DNA of 64,000 nt from Microbispora sp. NBC_01189 (lineage in GTDB: Bacteria > Actinomycetota > Actinomycetes > Streptosporangiales > Streptosporangiaceae): positions 5,761,501 through 5,825,500 of the forward strand of contig NZ_CP108581.1 in NCBI RefSeq assembly GCF_036010665.1, read 5' to 3'. A program made the translations under genes and the position numbers. How positions within the stretch are numbered: position 1 is the first letter of the stretch; the number at the start of each line of letters is the position of its first letter. Below the pieces are notes generated by a model. It was not told where the DNA came from. It was given only the letters and a program-made list of their open reading frames with translations, and did no database searches. Positions 37,187 to 45,681 of the stretch are shown in pieces.

Positions 37187-38431
37187 GTGACCTCGACGGA
37201 CGAGACCCTCATCACCCCCGCCGACCTGGCCGGGGGCGGAGTCGGCGGCGACGATCCGGACGCCCGGGGCAAGTTCGGCATATTCGGCGGCCGGTACGTG
37301 CCCGAGGCGCTCATCCCGGCCCTCGACGAGGTGGCCGCCGAGTACGAGAAGGCCAAGACCGATCTCGACTTCGTCCGCGAGTTCGACCACCTGCTGCGCA
37401 CGTACGCGGGCCGTCCCACCACGCTGACCGAGGTGCCGCGCTTCGCGGAGCACGCGGGCGGCGCGCGGATCCTGCTCAAGCGGGAGGACCTCACCCACAC
37501 CGGGGCCCACAAGATCAACAATGTGCTCGGCCAGGCGCTGCTGACCAGACGGCTGGGCAAGCGGCGGGTCATCGCGGAGACCGGGGCGGGCCAGCACGGC
37601 GTCGCCACCGCGACCGCCGCGGCGCTGATGGGCCTGGAGTGCGTCATCTACATGGGCGCCGTCGACTGCGAGCGCCAGGCGCTCAACGTCGCCAGGATGA
37701 AGCTCCTCGGCGCGACGGTCGTCCCGGTCACGAACGGCAGCCAGACCCTCAAGGACGCGATCAACGAGGCGTTCCGCGACTGGGTCACCAACGTGGAGCA
37801 CACCCACTACCTGTTCGGCACGGTCGCCGGGCCGCACCCGTTCCCCGAGATCGTCCGGGACTTCGCCCGGATCATCGGAGTCGAGGCGCGCCGCCAGGTG
37901 CGGGAGCTCACCGGCCGCCTGCCCGACGCGGTCTGCGCCGCCGTCGGCGGCGGGTCGAACGCCATCGGCCTCTTCCACGCCTTCATCCCCGACGAGGGCG
38001 TCCGGCTGTACGGCTACGAGGCCGGCGGCCGGGGCGCGGAGTCCGGCGAGCACGCGCTCACCCTCACCCAGGGCAGCGTCGGCGTGCTGCACGGCGCCCG
38101 CACCTACGTCCTGCAGGACGACGAGGGCCAGACGATCGAGTCGCACTCGATCTCCGCCGGTCTCGACTACCCCGGCGTCGGCCCCGAGCACGCGTGGCTG
38201 AAGGACAGCGGCCGCGCCACCTACGAGGGCGTGACCGACGAGGAGGCCATGGAGGCCTTCGCCCTGCTCGCGCGCACCGAGGGCATCATCCCGGCCATCG
38301 AGTCCTCACACGCGCTCGCGGGCGCGCTGCGGCTCGGCCGCGAACTCGGCCCGGACGCCCTGATCCTGGTGAACCTCTCGGGACGCGGCGACAAGGACAT
38401 GGGCACCGCCATGAAGTACTTCAACCTCTGA
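37187..38431 (+). CDS. trpB: Tryptophan synthase beta chain
   Basis: 414-aa PLP enzyme condensing indole with serine. Lys109 in HTGAHKINN is the Schiff-base lysine; [23 protein letters not shown] and [10 protein letters not shown] confirm the family. I start at GTG 37187 with AAGGAGG four bases before it. A GTG at 37157, overlapping trpC by four bases, is the alternative and would add ten residues. The trpA gene follows after 23 bases. Confidence 0.97.
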   Translation: MTSTDETLITPADLAGGGVGGDDPDARGKFGIFGGRYVPEALIPALDEVAAEYEKAKTDLDFVREFDHLLRTYAGRPTTLTEVPRFAEHAGGARILLKREDLTHTGAHKINNVLGQALLTRRLGKRRVIAETGAGQHGVATATAAALMGLECVIYMGAVDCERQALNVARMKLLGATVVPVTNGSQTLKDAINEAFRDWVTNVEHTHYLFGTVAGPHPFPEIVRDFARIIGVEARRQVRELTGRLPDAVCAAVGGGSNAIGLFHAFIPDEGVRLYGYEAGGRGAESGEHALTLTQGSVGVLHGARTYVLQDDEGQTIESHSISAGLDYPGVGPEHAWLKDSGRATYEGVTDEEAMEAFALLARTEGIIPAIESSHALAGALRLGRELGPDALILVNLSGRGDKDMGTAMKYFNL

Positions 38432-38454
38432 TCCAGCATCGATAGGGCATCCCG

Positions 38455-39249
38455 ATGACGACACTCCAGGCGGTGTTCGACAAGGCACGCGCCGAGGACA
38501 GGGCCGCGCTCGTCGGCTACCTGCCGGCCGGCTTCCCGACCAAGGACGGCGCGGTGAAGGCCGCGACCGCGATGGTCGAGGCCGGCTGCGACGTGATCGA
38601 GATCGGCCTGCCGTACTCCGATCCGCTGATGGACGGCCCGACGATCCAGGACGCGGTGCACCGGTCGCTGGAGAACGGCACCCGCATCGCCGACGTGCTG
38701 CGCACCGTCGAGGGCGTGGCGAAATCCGGGGCCGCGACGCTGGTGATGACGTACTGGAACCCGATCGACCGCTACGGCGCCGAGCGCTTCGCGCGCGACC
38801 TCGCCTCGGCGGGCGGCGTCGGGACCATCACTCCGGACCTGACGCCCGAGGAGTCCGGGCCCTGGCTCGACGCGAGCCGGGAATCCGGCCTCGGCACGGT
38901 CTTCCTCGTCGCGCCCAGCTCGCCGGACGAGCGCATCGCCCGGGTCGCCGCCTGCTGCACCGGTTTCGTGTACGCGGCCTCGCTGATGGGCGTGACCGGT
39001 GCCAGGGAGTCGGTCAGCTCGGCGGCCGAGGGACTGGTCAAGAAGACCAGGGCGCACACGTCGCTGCCGGTCTGCGTGGGTCTCGGCGTCGGGAACGGCG
39101 CCCAGGCCGCCGAGGTCGCGTCGTACGCCGACGGGGTCATCGTCGGGTCGGCCTTCATCCGGCGGCTGCTCGACGCGCCGGACGAGACGTCCGGACTCGC
39201 GGCGGTACGCGAACTCGGGGAGGAACTCGCCAGGGGTGTCCGGCGCTGA
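38455..39249 (+). CDS. trpA: Tryptophan synthase alpha chain
   Basis: 264-aa TIM barrel splitting indole-3-glycerol phosphate to indole and GAP. Catalytic Glu49 (VIEIGLP) and Asp60 (PLMDGP) are in place, as is the phosphate site near VGLGVGNGAQA. It is the last gene of the trpCBA cluster, and a small hairpin terminator follows directly at its stop. Confidence 0.97.
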   Translation: MTTLQAVFDKARAEDRAALVGYLPAGFPTKDGAVKAATAMVEAGCDVIEIGLPYSDPLMDGPTIQDAVHRSLENGTRIADVLRTVEGVAKSGAATLVMTYWNPIDRYGAERFARDLASAGGVGTITPDLTPEESGPWLDASRESGLGTVFLVAPSSPDERIARVAACCTGFVYAASLMGVTGARESVSSAAEGLVKKTRAHTSLPVCVGLGVGNGAQAAEVASYADGVIVGSAFIRRLLDAPDETSGLAAVRELGEELARGVRR

Positions 39250-39266
39250 GCCGGATCTCCGGCTTT
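39250..39266 (+). terminator. Short terminator after trpA
   Basis: A 5-bp GC stem (39250-39254 with 39259-39263), tetraloop and three T starts directly at the trpA stop (39247-39249). Stability is modest. Confidence 0.5.
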
Positions 39267-39387
39267 CTCCCCCCGGTACCGCCGCGAACAGCGGAAACGC
39301 CACCGCTTACCATGCTCTTATCCCACACATGGTGAGGTTGGGTCTCGATACTGTTCAGTCGGTGTTGCCTACCGGGCGAGGAGTCTG

Positions 39388-39957
39388 ATGGTTCAGTTGG
39401 CATCCGGCGCTCAGGTGTCCGGCCGGTTACCGTCCGCGAAACCGGTCTTCCCTTGGGTCACGACCGCGGCGCGCGTCGTGCTGGCGGCCGTGCTGATCGT
39501 CGCCGGCGCGCTCAAGATCGGTGCGCCCGCGCTGTCGGTGCAGGCGGTGCGCGCCTATCAGCTGCTGCCGGAGTCCCTGGCGCAGGTCGTCGGGTACGGC
39601 CTGCCGGTCGTGGAGATCATCGCGGGCCTGCTGCTGCTCGTCGGCCTGTTCACCCGGGTGGCGGCGGGAGCCGGTGGCGTGCTGATGGTGGCCTTCGTCA
39701 TCGGCATCGGGTCCGCGTGGGCCAGGGGGCTGCGCATCGACTGCGGCTGCTTCGGCGGCGACGGCACCCTCGCCGCGGGCCAGGATCCGAACTACTTCTG
39801 GGAACTCGCACGTGACATCGGGCTGCTCGCCTGCGCGGCGTGGATCGTCGTGAAGCCGGTGAGCCGTCTGTCGCTTGACTCGGCTCTCGGTTTCGGGGGA
39901 ACCCGGGAGCCGGTGGACGAGGACGGTCCGGACGAGGATCGGGACGACCGCGTCTGA
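39388..39957 (+). CDS. MauE/DoxX family redox-associated membrane protein
   Basis: 189-aa protein with four membrane helices (about 27-45, 65-85, 93-112, 135-155). A short cysteine pair CGCFGG sits after helix 3, as in MauE-type proteins, which are thought to pass reducing equivalents or act with DsbA-like partners. GAGGAG is about 5 bases before the ATG. It is followed after 60 bases by a DsbA-like gene, so the two probably work together in extracytoplasmic thiol chemistry. Confidence 0.9.
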   Translation: MVQLASGAQVSGRLPSAKPVFPWVTTAARVVLAAVLIVAGALKIGAPALSVQAVRAYQLLPESLAQVVGYGLPVVEIIAGLLLLVGLFTRVAAGAGGVLMVAFVIGIGSAWARGLRIDCGCFGGDGTLAAGQDPNYFWELARDIGLLACAAWIVVKPVSRLSLDSALGFGGTREPVDEDGPDEDRDDRV

Positions 39958-40017
39958 GAGACAGGACCGCGGGTCCGGCGCTGGGCCCGGCCGCGGTGAC
40001 AGCAGGGGGGAAGGTTC

Positions 40018-40767
40018 GTGAGCAAGCGGACGAGTGAGGCGGCCAAGGCGCGCATCGCGGCGCAGCGGGAGGCGCTGCGCAAGCAGGACCAGCGCAGGCG
40101 CGTCACGATGATCGCCACCATCGCGGTGGTCGTCGTGGTCGCGGCCGCCTTCGTCGTGTGGTCGGTGCGGCAGGGCGCCTCGGAGAAGGTCGCCGGCGGC
40201 CTCGCCGCGGTGACCGTGCAGGAGGACGGGACTGTCGTGATGGCCAAGCCGGGGGTCACCACGCCCGTGGTCGACGTGTACGAGGACTTCCAGTGCCCGG
40301 CGTGCAAGCAGTTCGAGGAGACCAGCGGCGCCACGCTGAAGAACCTGGCCGCCGAGGGCAAGGCGAAGGTCGCCTACCACGTGATCACGATCTTCACGCA
40401 GGAGCCGACCAAGGGCAACTCACTGCGCGCGGCCTCGGCCGCCCGGTGCGTCACGGACGGCCGGCAGTGGGTGGCGTTCCACGACAAGCTCTACAAGAAC
40501 CAGCCGAGCGAGACCTCCAGCGGGTTCTCGGTGGACCAGCTGATCACGTGGGGCAAGGAGGCGGGCGTGACCTCCTCCGGCTTCGACGACTGCGTGCGCA
40601 AGCAGGGCAACGTCCAGGCGCACCAGACGTACACGCAGCAGGTCATGAGCACGCAGAAGCTGGGCGGCACGCCGACCGTCAAGATCAACGGCAAGGAGCT
40701 CGACAGCACGACCGCGTTCGTGCCGAGCGCGCTGCGCGACGCCGTGGTCAACGCCGCCAAGGGCTGA
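40018..40767 (+). CDS. DsbA-like thioredoxin-domain oxidoreductase
   Basis: 249-aa membrane-anchored thiol-disulfide oxidoreductase. A basic N-terminus (about 1-30) is followed by one membrane helix (about 30-50). The periplasmic-side thioredoxin-like domain has a CPAC active site (Cys93/Cys96) in VYEDFQCPACKQFE, and cis-Pro-type GGTPTVKINGK near the end. Residues 105-200 form the helical insertion of DsbA folds. It likely oxidises or isomerises exported proteins, with the upstream MauE-like protein as redox partner. Confidence 0.95.
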   Translation: MSKRTSEAAKARIAAQREALRKQDQRRRVTMIATIAVVVVVAAAFVVWSVRQGASEKVAGGLAAVTVQEDGTVVMAKPGVTTPVVDVYEDFQCPACKQFEETSGATLKNLAAEGKAKVAYHVITIFTQEPTKGNSLRAASAARCVTDGRQWVAFHDKLYKNQPSETSSGFSVDQLITWGKEAGVTSSGFDDCVRKQGNVQAHQTYTQQVMSTQKLGGTPTVKINGKELDSTTAFVPSALRDAVVNAAKG

Positions 40768-40991
40768 CCCCGGCGAGAGAGGCTCAGCCCCGGTGTCGAT
40801 GCTCGGGGGTGTCGATGATCCGGGTTTCGCCGCCGTGTGGCGGGTGAGCATTCCGGCATGCCCCGCGACGACCGTTCCGCCCCACACTCCGCGCCGGTCG
40901 GTGACCTACCCGGATGACCCGCCGGCGGGCGGCCGGAGCACGTCCTGGTACCGATGAACGCGGCGGGCACCGGACTCGCCCCCTCTTGCGG

Positions 40992-40997
40992 TAACGT
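40992..40997 (+). promoter_or_regulatory. -10 box for leaderless lgt
   Basis: TAACGT ends eight bases before the lgt ATG at 41006. No ribosome site is present. Confidence 0.45.
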
Positions 40998-41005
40998 CAC
41001 GTTAC

Positions 41006-42094
41006 ATGCCCCTCCTCGCCTCGATTCCCAGCCCGTCACAGGGGGTCTGGAATCTCGGACCGATCCCGATCCGCGCGTACGCCCTGTGCATCGTGCTCGG
41101 CGTCGTCGTCGCCGTCTGGATCGGCGAACGCCGCTGGCGCGCCCGCGGCGGCGCCCCGGGGACGGTCACCGACCTCGCGGTCTGGGCCGTGCCCTTCGGC
41201 CTCGTCGGCGGACGTCTCTACCACGTCGTCACCGACTGGCAGATCTACTTCGGCTCCGACGCGCCCAAGCGGCCGATCGACGCCCTGTTCATCTGGGAGG
41301 GCGGCCTCGGCATCTGGGGCGCGATCGCGCTCGGCGCGCTCGGCGTCTGGATCGCCTGCCGCCGCCGCGGCATCTCCTTCACCGCCGTGGCCGACACCCT
41401 CGCCCCCGGCGTGGCCGTCGCCCAGGCCATCGGCCGCTGGGGCAACTACTTCAACCAGGAGCTTTTCGGCGGCCCCACCACCCTGCCGTGGGCGCTGGAG
41501 ATCGAGCCGGGCCGCCCGGGGACCGTCCCCGGCGTGACCACCTACCACCCGACCTTCCTGTACGAGTCGCTGTGGGACCTGGCGCTCGCCGGCGTGCTGA
41601 TCCTGGCCGCCCGCCGCTTCGGCCTCCGCCACGGCCGGGTGTTCGCGCTGTACGTCGCGGGCTACACGCTGGGCCGCTTCTGGATCGAGGGGCTGCGGGT
41701 CGATCCCGCCCACGAGATCCTCGGCCTGCGGCTGAACCAGTGGACCTCGATCGTCATCTTCCTGTGCGCCGTCGCGTACCTGCTGCTGTCCCGCAACCGG
41801 ACGGGGAAGGAGCCGGTCGGCGTCCTCGCGGGGGACGGCGAGGGCGCCGACCCCGCCCATCAGCGGGACCAGGCCGACGGGCCCGAGCTCGGCGGCGGGG
41901 AGGCCGGCGGCCTGACCGCCGCCCGGGGAGACACAGCGGAGACGGACGGCACCGGCTCCGCTTCCGTGGACTCCGCCTCCGCGGGTTCCGAAGACGCCGC
42001 GGCGGACTCCGGTGAGGGGGACAGGGCGCCGGCGGGCGCCGGCGCCACCGGCGACGGCGGGACCATGCCGGATCCGGAGGCCGGGCGGCGATGA
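41006..42094 (+). CDS. lgt: Prolipoprotein diacylglyceryl transferase
   Basis: 362-aa membrane enzyme that adds diacylglycerol to the lipobox cysteine of prolipoproteins. The family signature GRWGNYFNQELFGGPTTLPW is complete, YHPTFLYESLWDL and GLVGGRLYHV are also present, and seven helices can be placed up to about residue 265. The last about 95 residues are an acidic Ala/Gly/Asp/Ser-rich tail not found in the E. coli enzyme but common in actinomycetes. It overlaps the next gene by four bases. At least three lipoprotein candidates in this window could be its substrates. Confidence 0.97.
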   Translation: MPLLASIPSPSQGVWNLGPIPIRAYALCIVLGVVVAVWIGERRWRARGGAPGTVTDLAVWAVPFGLVGGRLYHVVTDWQIYFGSDAPKRPIDALFIWEGGLGIWGAIALGALGVWIACRRRGISFTAVADTLAPGVAVAQAIGRWGNYFNQELFGGPTTLPWALEIEPGRPGTVPGVTTYHPTFLYESLWDLALAGVLILAARRFGLRHGRVFALYVAGYTLGRFWIEGLRVDPAHEILGLRLNQWTSIVIFLCAVAYLLLSRNRTGKEPVGVLAGDGEGADPAHQRDQADGPELGGGEAGGLTAARGDTAETDGTGSASVDSASAGSEDAAADSGEGDRAPAGAGATGDGGTMPDPEAGRR

Positions 42095-42810
42095 CCGAGG
42101 CCAGGACGGCGGCGCGGGCCGAGGCACACCACCAGCACAGGGACGTCACCGGCGGATGGCTGCGGCCCGTGGTGTTCGGCGCGATGGACGGGCTGGTGTC
42201 CAACTTCGCGCTCATCGCTGGTGTCGCCGGTGGCACCGCCGAGACCAGGATCATCGCCCTCGCCGGCATCGCCGGCCTGGCCGCCGGAGCGTTCTCCATG
42301 GCGGGCGGCGAGTACGTGTCGGTCGCCAGCCAGCGCGAGCTGGCCGAGGCCGAGATCGACATCGAGCGGCGGGAGCTGGAGCGGCATCCCGAGGCCGAGG
42401 AGGCCGAGCTGGCCCAGATGTACGTCCAGCGGGGCGTGGATCCGGAGACCGCCAGGGAGGTCGCGCGCCAGATCTCCCGCGACCCGGAGGAGGCGCTCGC
42501 CGTCCACACGCGGGCCGAGCTGGGCGTGGACCCCGGCGACCTGCCGTCGCCGCTGCTCGCCGCCGGGTCGTCGTTCTTATCGTTCGCCCTCGGCGCCCTG
42601 GTCCCGCTCCTGCCGTACCTGCTCGGCGCGCGGAGCCTGTGGATCTCGGCCGCCGCGTCGATGGTGGCGCTGTTCGTCGCCGGCGCGGTGGTCTCGCGCG
42701 TGACGGCCAGAAGCTGGTGGTTCAGCGGCCTCCGCCAGCTCGTGGTGGGGGCCGTGGCGGCGGCGCTGACCTGGGGACTGGGGTCGCTGATCGGAACAGG
42801 CGGTCTATGA
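42091..42810 (+). CDS. VIT1/CCC1 family iron/manganese transporter
   Basis: 239 aa. The family features are seen: an N-terminal cytoplasmic helix, then VVFGAMDGLVSNFALIAGVAGG, an AGAFSMAGGEYVSVASQREL segment with acidic metal ligands, and a long helix with an EIDIERRELERHPEAEEAELAQMY acidic region. Five membrane helices are expected. It may move Fe2+ or Mn2+ out of the cytoplasm, or act as a detoxification pump. The ATGA overlaps link it with lgt and the next gene, so the three are co-translated. Confidence 0.95.
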   Translation: MTEARTAARAEAHHQHRDVTGGWLRPVVFGAMDGLVSNFALIAGVAGGTAETRIIALAGIAGLAAGAFSMAGGEYVSVASQRELAEAEIDIERRELERHPEAEEAELAQMYVQRGVDPETAREVARQISRDPEEALAVHTRAELGVDPGDLPSPLLAAGSSFLSFALGALVPLLPYLLGARSLWISAAASMVALFVAGAVVSRVTARSWWFSGLRQLVVGAVAAALTWGLGSLIGTGGL

Positions 42811-43733
42811 CCAAGCGCAAGCGCCGGTCGTCCGCGACGGCCGAGCGCTGGGCCGGATCCACCCTCACCGATCTCGGGCTGGACGACCGGCAGCAGCGCG
42901 TGTTCGTCTGGTCCGTGACCGCCGTGGGCGTGCTGGCGATCGCCCTGGTGCTGACACTGGTGGTCAACGCGCTGGGCGGAGGCGGACCCGCGGCGGCGCC
43001 GACGGGGGCGTCGGCGGACATCTCGGGCCAGGGACTGCCGTCGTCCTTCCAGTCCTGGCCGTCTCTCAAGGAGTTCGCCCCGATCGCGGACCGCAAGGCG
43101 GACGCCGCGCCGCTGAGCGTCCAGGAGGTGTTCGGCGCCCGGACGCTCAGCGCGGGCAAGACCACGCTGCGCCGCCTCACCAGCCGCCTCGACCAGGCCT
43201 GCGGGGGAGCGGTGTGGGGCGCCGACCTCGCCGACTCCCTCGCGGAGGCCGGGTGCACCCAGGCCGTCCGCGGCCTGTACGCCACGGCCGACGGGGTCCA
43301 CCTGGCGCAGTACACGCTGTTCAACCTGTCGTCCGTCGCCTCCGCCGAGTCGCTGGCGACGTCGCTGGCGACGCTCTACCGGGGCTCCTGGGTGCAGCCG
43401 CTCGGATCCCCCCGGGCGAAGTTCGGCACCTACAGCGAGGCCAGCGCCCAGGTCATGGGGCACTACCTCGGCGTGGCCTGGATCGGCAGGACCGACGGCG
43501 CCGAGCCGGGCGAGAACGACGACTTCGTCATGCTCGGCCTGGCCGTGCGGGAGGCGGAAAGAGCGGTCTTCCGCCGGGTGGTCGCGGTCGCCGGCGTGCC
43601 GTCGGACCCCGCCCAGCCGCCGGGCCCGGCCGACACCGCCCAGCCCGCGGAGGACCCGCCGTCCGATCCCGGCGCCTCTCCGGCGTCTTCCGTTACAGCG
43701 CCGCCGTCCCCGTCCGTCCCGCCCGCCCAGTAG
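42807..43733 (+). CDS. Membrane-anchored protein of unknown function
   Basis: 308-aa protein with a basic, Lys/Arg-rich start, a single helix at about 33-53 and a long extracytoplasmic part. The C-terminus is Pro/Ala/Ser/Asp-rich from about residue 260. Two cysteines (ACGGAVW and AGCTQAV) are the only notable residues; no catalytic signature is seen. It ends with a TAG TAA double stop. It is coupled by a four-base overlap to the VIT gene, suggesting a related surface task. Confidence 0.8.
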   Translation: MTKRKRRSSATAERWAGSTLTDLGLDDRQQRVFVWSVTAVGVLAIALVLTLVVNALGGGGPAAAPTGASADISGQGLPSSFQSWPSLKEFAPIADRKADAAPLSVQEVFGARTLSAGKTTLRRLTSRLDQACGGAVWGADLADSLAEAGCTQAVRGLYATADGVHLAQYTLFNLSSVASAESLATSLATLYRGSWVQPLGSPRAKFGTYSEASAQVMGHYLGVAWIGRTDGAEPGENDDFVMLGLAVREAERAVFRRVVAVAGVPSDPAQPPGPADTAQPAEDPPSDPGASPASSVTAPPSPSVPPAQ

Positions 43734-43841
43734 TAAGGGCCGGCAGCAGGACAGCGCACTGGCCGGGGTCCCGGGAACGCGCCTGCCCGCGCGGCTGATC
43801 GCGGTGCGGGACTCGCCCTGCCGGTGGATCCCCGGCGAGGG

Positions 43842-45512
43842 TCAGGCCGGGGTGGGGGCGGCGATCTCTTCCGTCATCTGGGTGAGGCGGTGGAGCGGGA
43901 GTTCGAGCGGGGTCGCGTCGCCGGCCCAGGGAGCGGCCTCCTCCACGGCGGCCCTGGCCTGCCGCTTGGTGAGCCCGGGCGTTTCGGTGAGGTCGGTCGT
44001 CGTCGGGCCGGTCCTGGTGAGCGCCTCCCGCCAGGTGTTGGCAAGCTTGCCGTGCGCGCTGTCGAGGATCGCGCGGATGATCCGGTCCGGCCCGCCCTCC
44101 GGCGGCGCGAGCCGTACGGCGTCGAGGACACGGCCCTCGGCGGCGAGGTCGTAGACCGGGGCGAGCAACGCGGCCAGCGCGGGCAGACCGGCGACCGGGC
44201 CGGCGGTGAGCACCCGCACGTGCCGGGCCCGGGTGGCGAGCAGCAGGCGGGGCAGGGCCGCCTCCAGCCCGGCCGGCACCGCGATCGCCACCCGCTCCGG
44301 GTCGGCGGCGTACGGCTTGGCCAGCAGCGTGGCGAGCCGGGTGCGGGGCACCTGGGGCAGCAGGCCGCGCGGCCAGTCCCCGGCGAGCAGGCCCGGCCCG
44401 AACGCGGCCACCGCCGCCTCGTCCGCCGCCCTGTCCGCCGCGCTCTCAGCCGCACTGTCCGCCGCGCTGTCCGCACCCGGGCCGGCCGCGCCGCCTGCCG
44501 CCTTCGCCGCCGCCCTGCCGGGACGCCCGGCGGGGGCGGACTCCACGGCCTGGGGGCCCTGCGTGTAGATGGCCGTGGCGAGGCGGTCGAGCCGCGCCGC
44601 GATCGCGGGCCAGGTCTTCGTGGTGGGACGCAGCACGTAGAGGTCCGCCGCGCTGCCGATCGCCTCTGCCCCGTGATATCGGTTGAAGTGCGGAAATATC
44701 GCCTCATGCAGAAGATTGAGGTCGACAAGAGCCTTCTGCACCTTCAGCGCGAGCATCGGGGTGCGCTCGGAGGCGCCGTACGCCACAAGGATGCGTCCCC
44801 GCTCGCGGTCGCGCAGGCCCTCGGCGGCCCGGGCGGCGAACAGCCCGATCCCCTCCGGTGTATACGGCGGGTCGGTGATCGCGAGGTCGGCCCAGCCGCG
44901 CAGCGACGGCGGCAGGCCGAGGCGCAGGTCGGCCCACCGGGTGCGCACCCCGAGGTCCTGGGCGTCGACGAACTCCAGGATGCGGTCGTCGATGTCGGCC
45001 ACCGCCACCTCGACCTCCGGGTGGACCATCCGCACGGCCAGCGAGGTCAGGTCGTGGTCGCCGACGCACAGCAGGCGGGCGCCGGGCAGCCAGAACCGCC
45101 GCCCCAGCAGGAGGGCGCGGCGCAGCACGGTCTCGGCGGTCGCGGAGACATGGTCGAGCGCGTGCCGGCCCCGGGGAGCCTCGGCGATCAGCCGCTCCAG
45201 GCGGGCCAGGGTTTCGGCGTGTTCCGGCACCATTTCGGACACCGGATTCCCCAGATCGGAAATATCCGGCTCGACCCCCGCGTTGAAGCGGTTGACCTGA
45301 TCCATGGGTATCCGGACACGGTCGCCGCTGTGCTCAAGGGGGAGCGCCCGCAGCAGCGACTCGATCGTCCGCCGTGGCGTCGCGGTCTCCCGTACCAGGT
45401 CAGGCAGGGTCCACCAGCGGCCGCCTGACAGGAGCGCCAGTGCCCCGCGCAGGCCCAGGCCGTCCACGCCGGCCTCCGCGAGCAGTTCGTCGATCGCCTC
45501 ATGTCCACCCAT
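43842..45512 (-). CDS. Bis-aminopropyl spermidine synthase (BpsA) family protein
   Basis: 556-aa protein. The N-terminal part (about 1-80) is winged-helix-like; the Rossmann methyltransferase-like core follows. Core motifs: [12 protein letters not shown] (151-154 matching the Gly-Asp-x-Asp motif of BpsA), [11 protein letters not shown] (173-177) and TDPPYTPEG (214-221). BpsA enzymes add aminopropyl groups to make N4-branched polyamines, as in hyperthermophilic archaea. The C-terminal about 200 residues (after about 345) are an Ala/Asp-rich repeat section plus a second alpha/beta region not expected in archaeal BpsA. The ATG at 45512 has TAGGGT six bases upstream (leaderless); a TTG six bases before would be the alternative. 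Divergent from gltB. Product is not certain. Confidence 0.75.
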   Translation of the reverse strand: MGGHEAIDELLAEAGVDGLGLRGALALLSGGRWWTLPDLVRETATPRRTIESLLRALPLEHSGDRVRIPMDQVNRFNAGVEPDISDLGNPVSEMVPEHAETLARLERLIAEAPRGRHALDHVSATAETVLRRALLLGRRFWLPGARLLCVGDHDLTSLAVRMVHPEVEVAVADIDDRILEFVDAQDLGVRTRWADLRLGLPPSLRGWADLAITDPPYTPEGIGLFAARAAEGLRDRERGRILVAYGASERTPMLALKVQKALVDLNLLHEAIFPHFNRYHGAEAIGSAADLYVLRPTTKTWPAIAARLDRLATAIYTQGPQAVESAPAGRPGRAAAKAAGGAAGPGADSAADSAAESAADRAADEAAVAAFGPGLLAGDWPRGLLPQVPRTRLATLLAKPYAADPERVAIAVPAGLEAALPRLLLATRARHVRVLTAGPVAGLPALAALLAPVYDLAAEGRVLDAVRLAPPEGGPDRIIRAILDSAHGKLANTWREALTRTGPTTTDLTETPGLTKRQARAAVEEAAPWAGDATPLELPLHRLTQMTEEIAAPTPA

Positions 45513-45518
45513 GCGCAA

Positions 45519-45524
45519 ACCCTA
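45519..45524 (-). promoter_or_regulatory. -10 box for the leaderless BpsA-like gene
   Basis: TAGGGT on the minus strand ends six bases before ATG 45512. Confidence 0.5.
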
Positions 45525-45600
45525 TCGAGGCCCCATCCAGCGCGCTGACCTGTGCAGGTTCGCGAAGCGGACCGGGGGGGCACTATTCCGGCAGCGTGTT

Positions 45601-45616
45601 GTAATCTCTAAGCACC
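45601..45616 (+). promoter_or_regulatory. Weak GlnR-like box upstream of gltB
   Basis: GTAAT, six bases, GCACC partly fits the two GlnR half-sites (gTnAC-n6-GaAAC). It lies 66 bases before the gltB start, where nitrogen control would be expected. The second half is poor. Confidence 0.2.
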
Positions 45617-45681
45617 ACAACCGCAGCAGGGCCAGCGTCGTCCCTCTGTTCCACGCAGAAGTTGACGACGGGAGTGACTAC

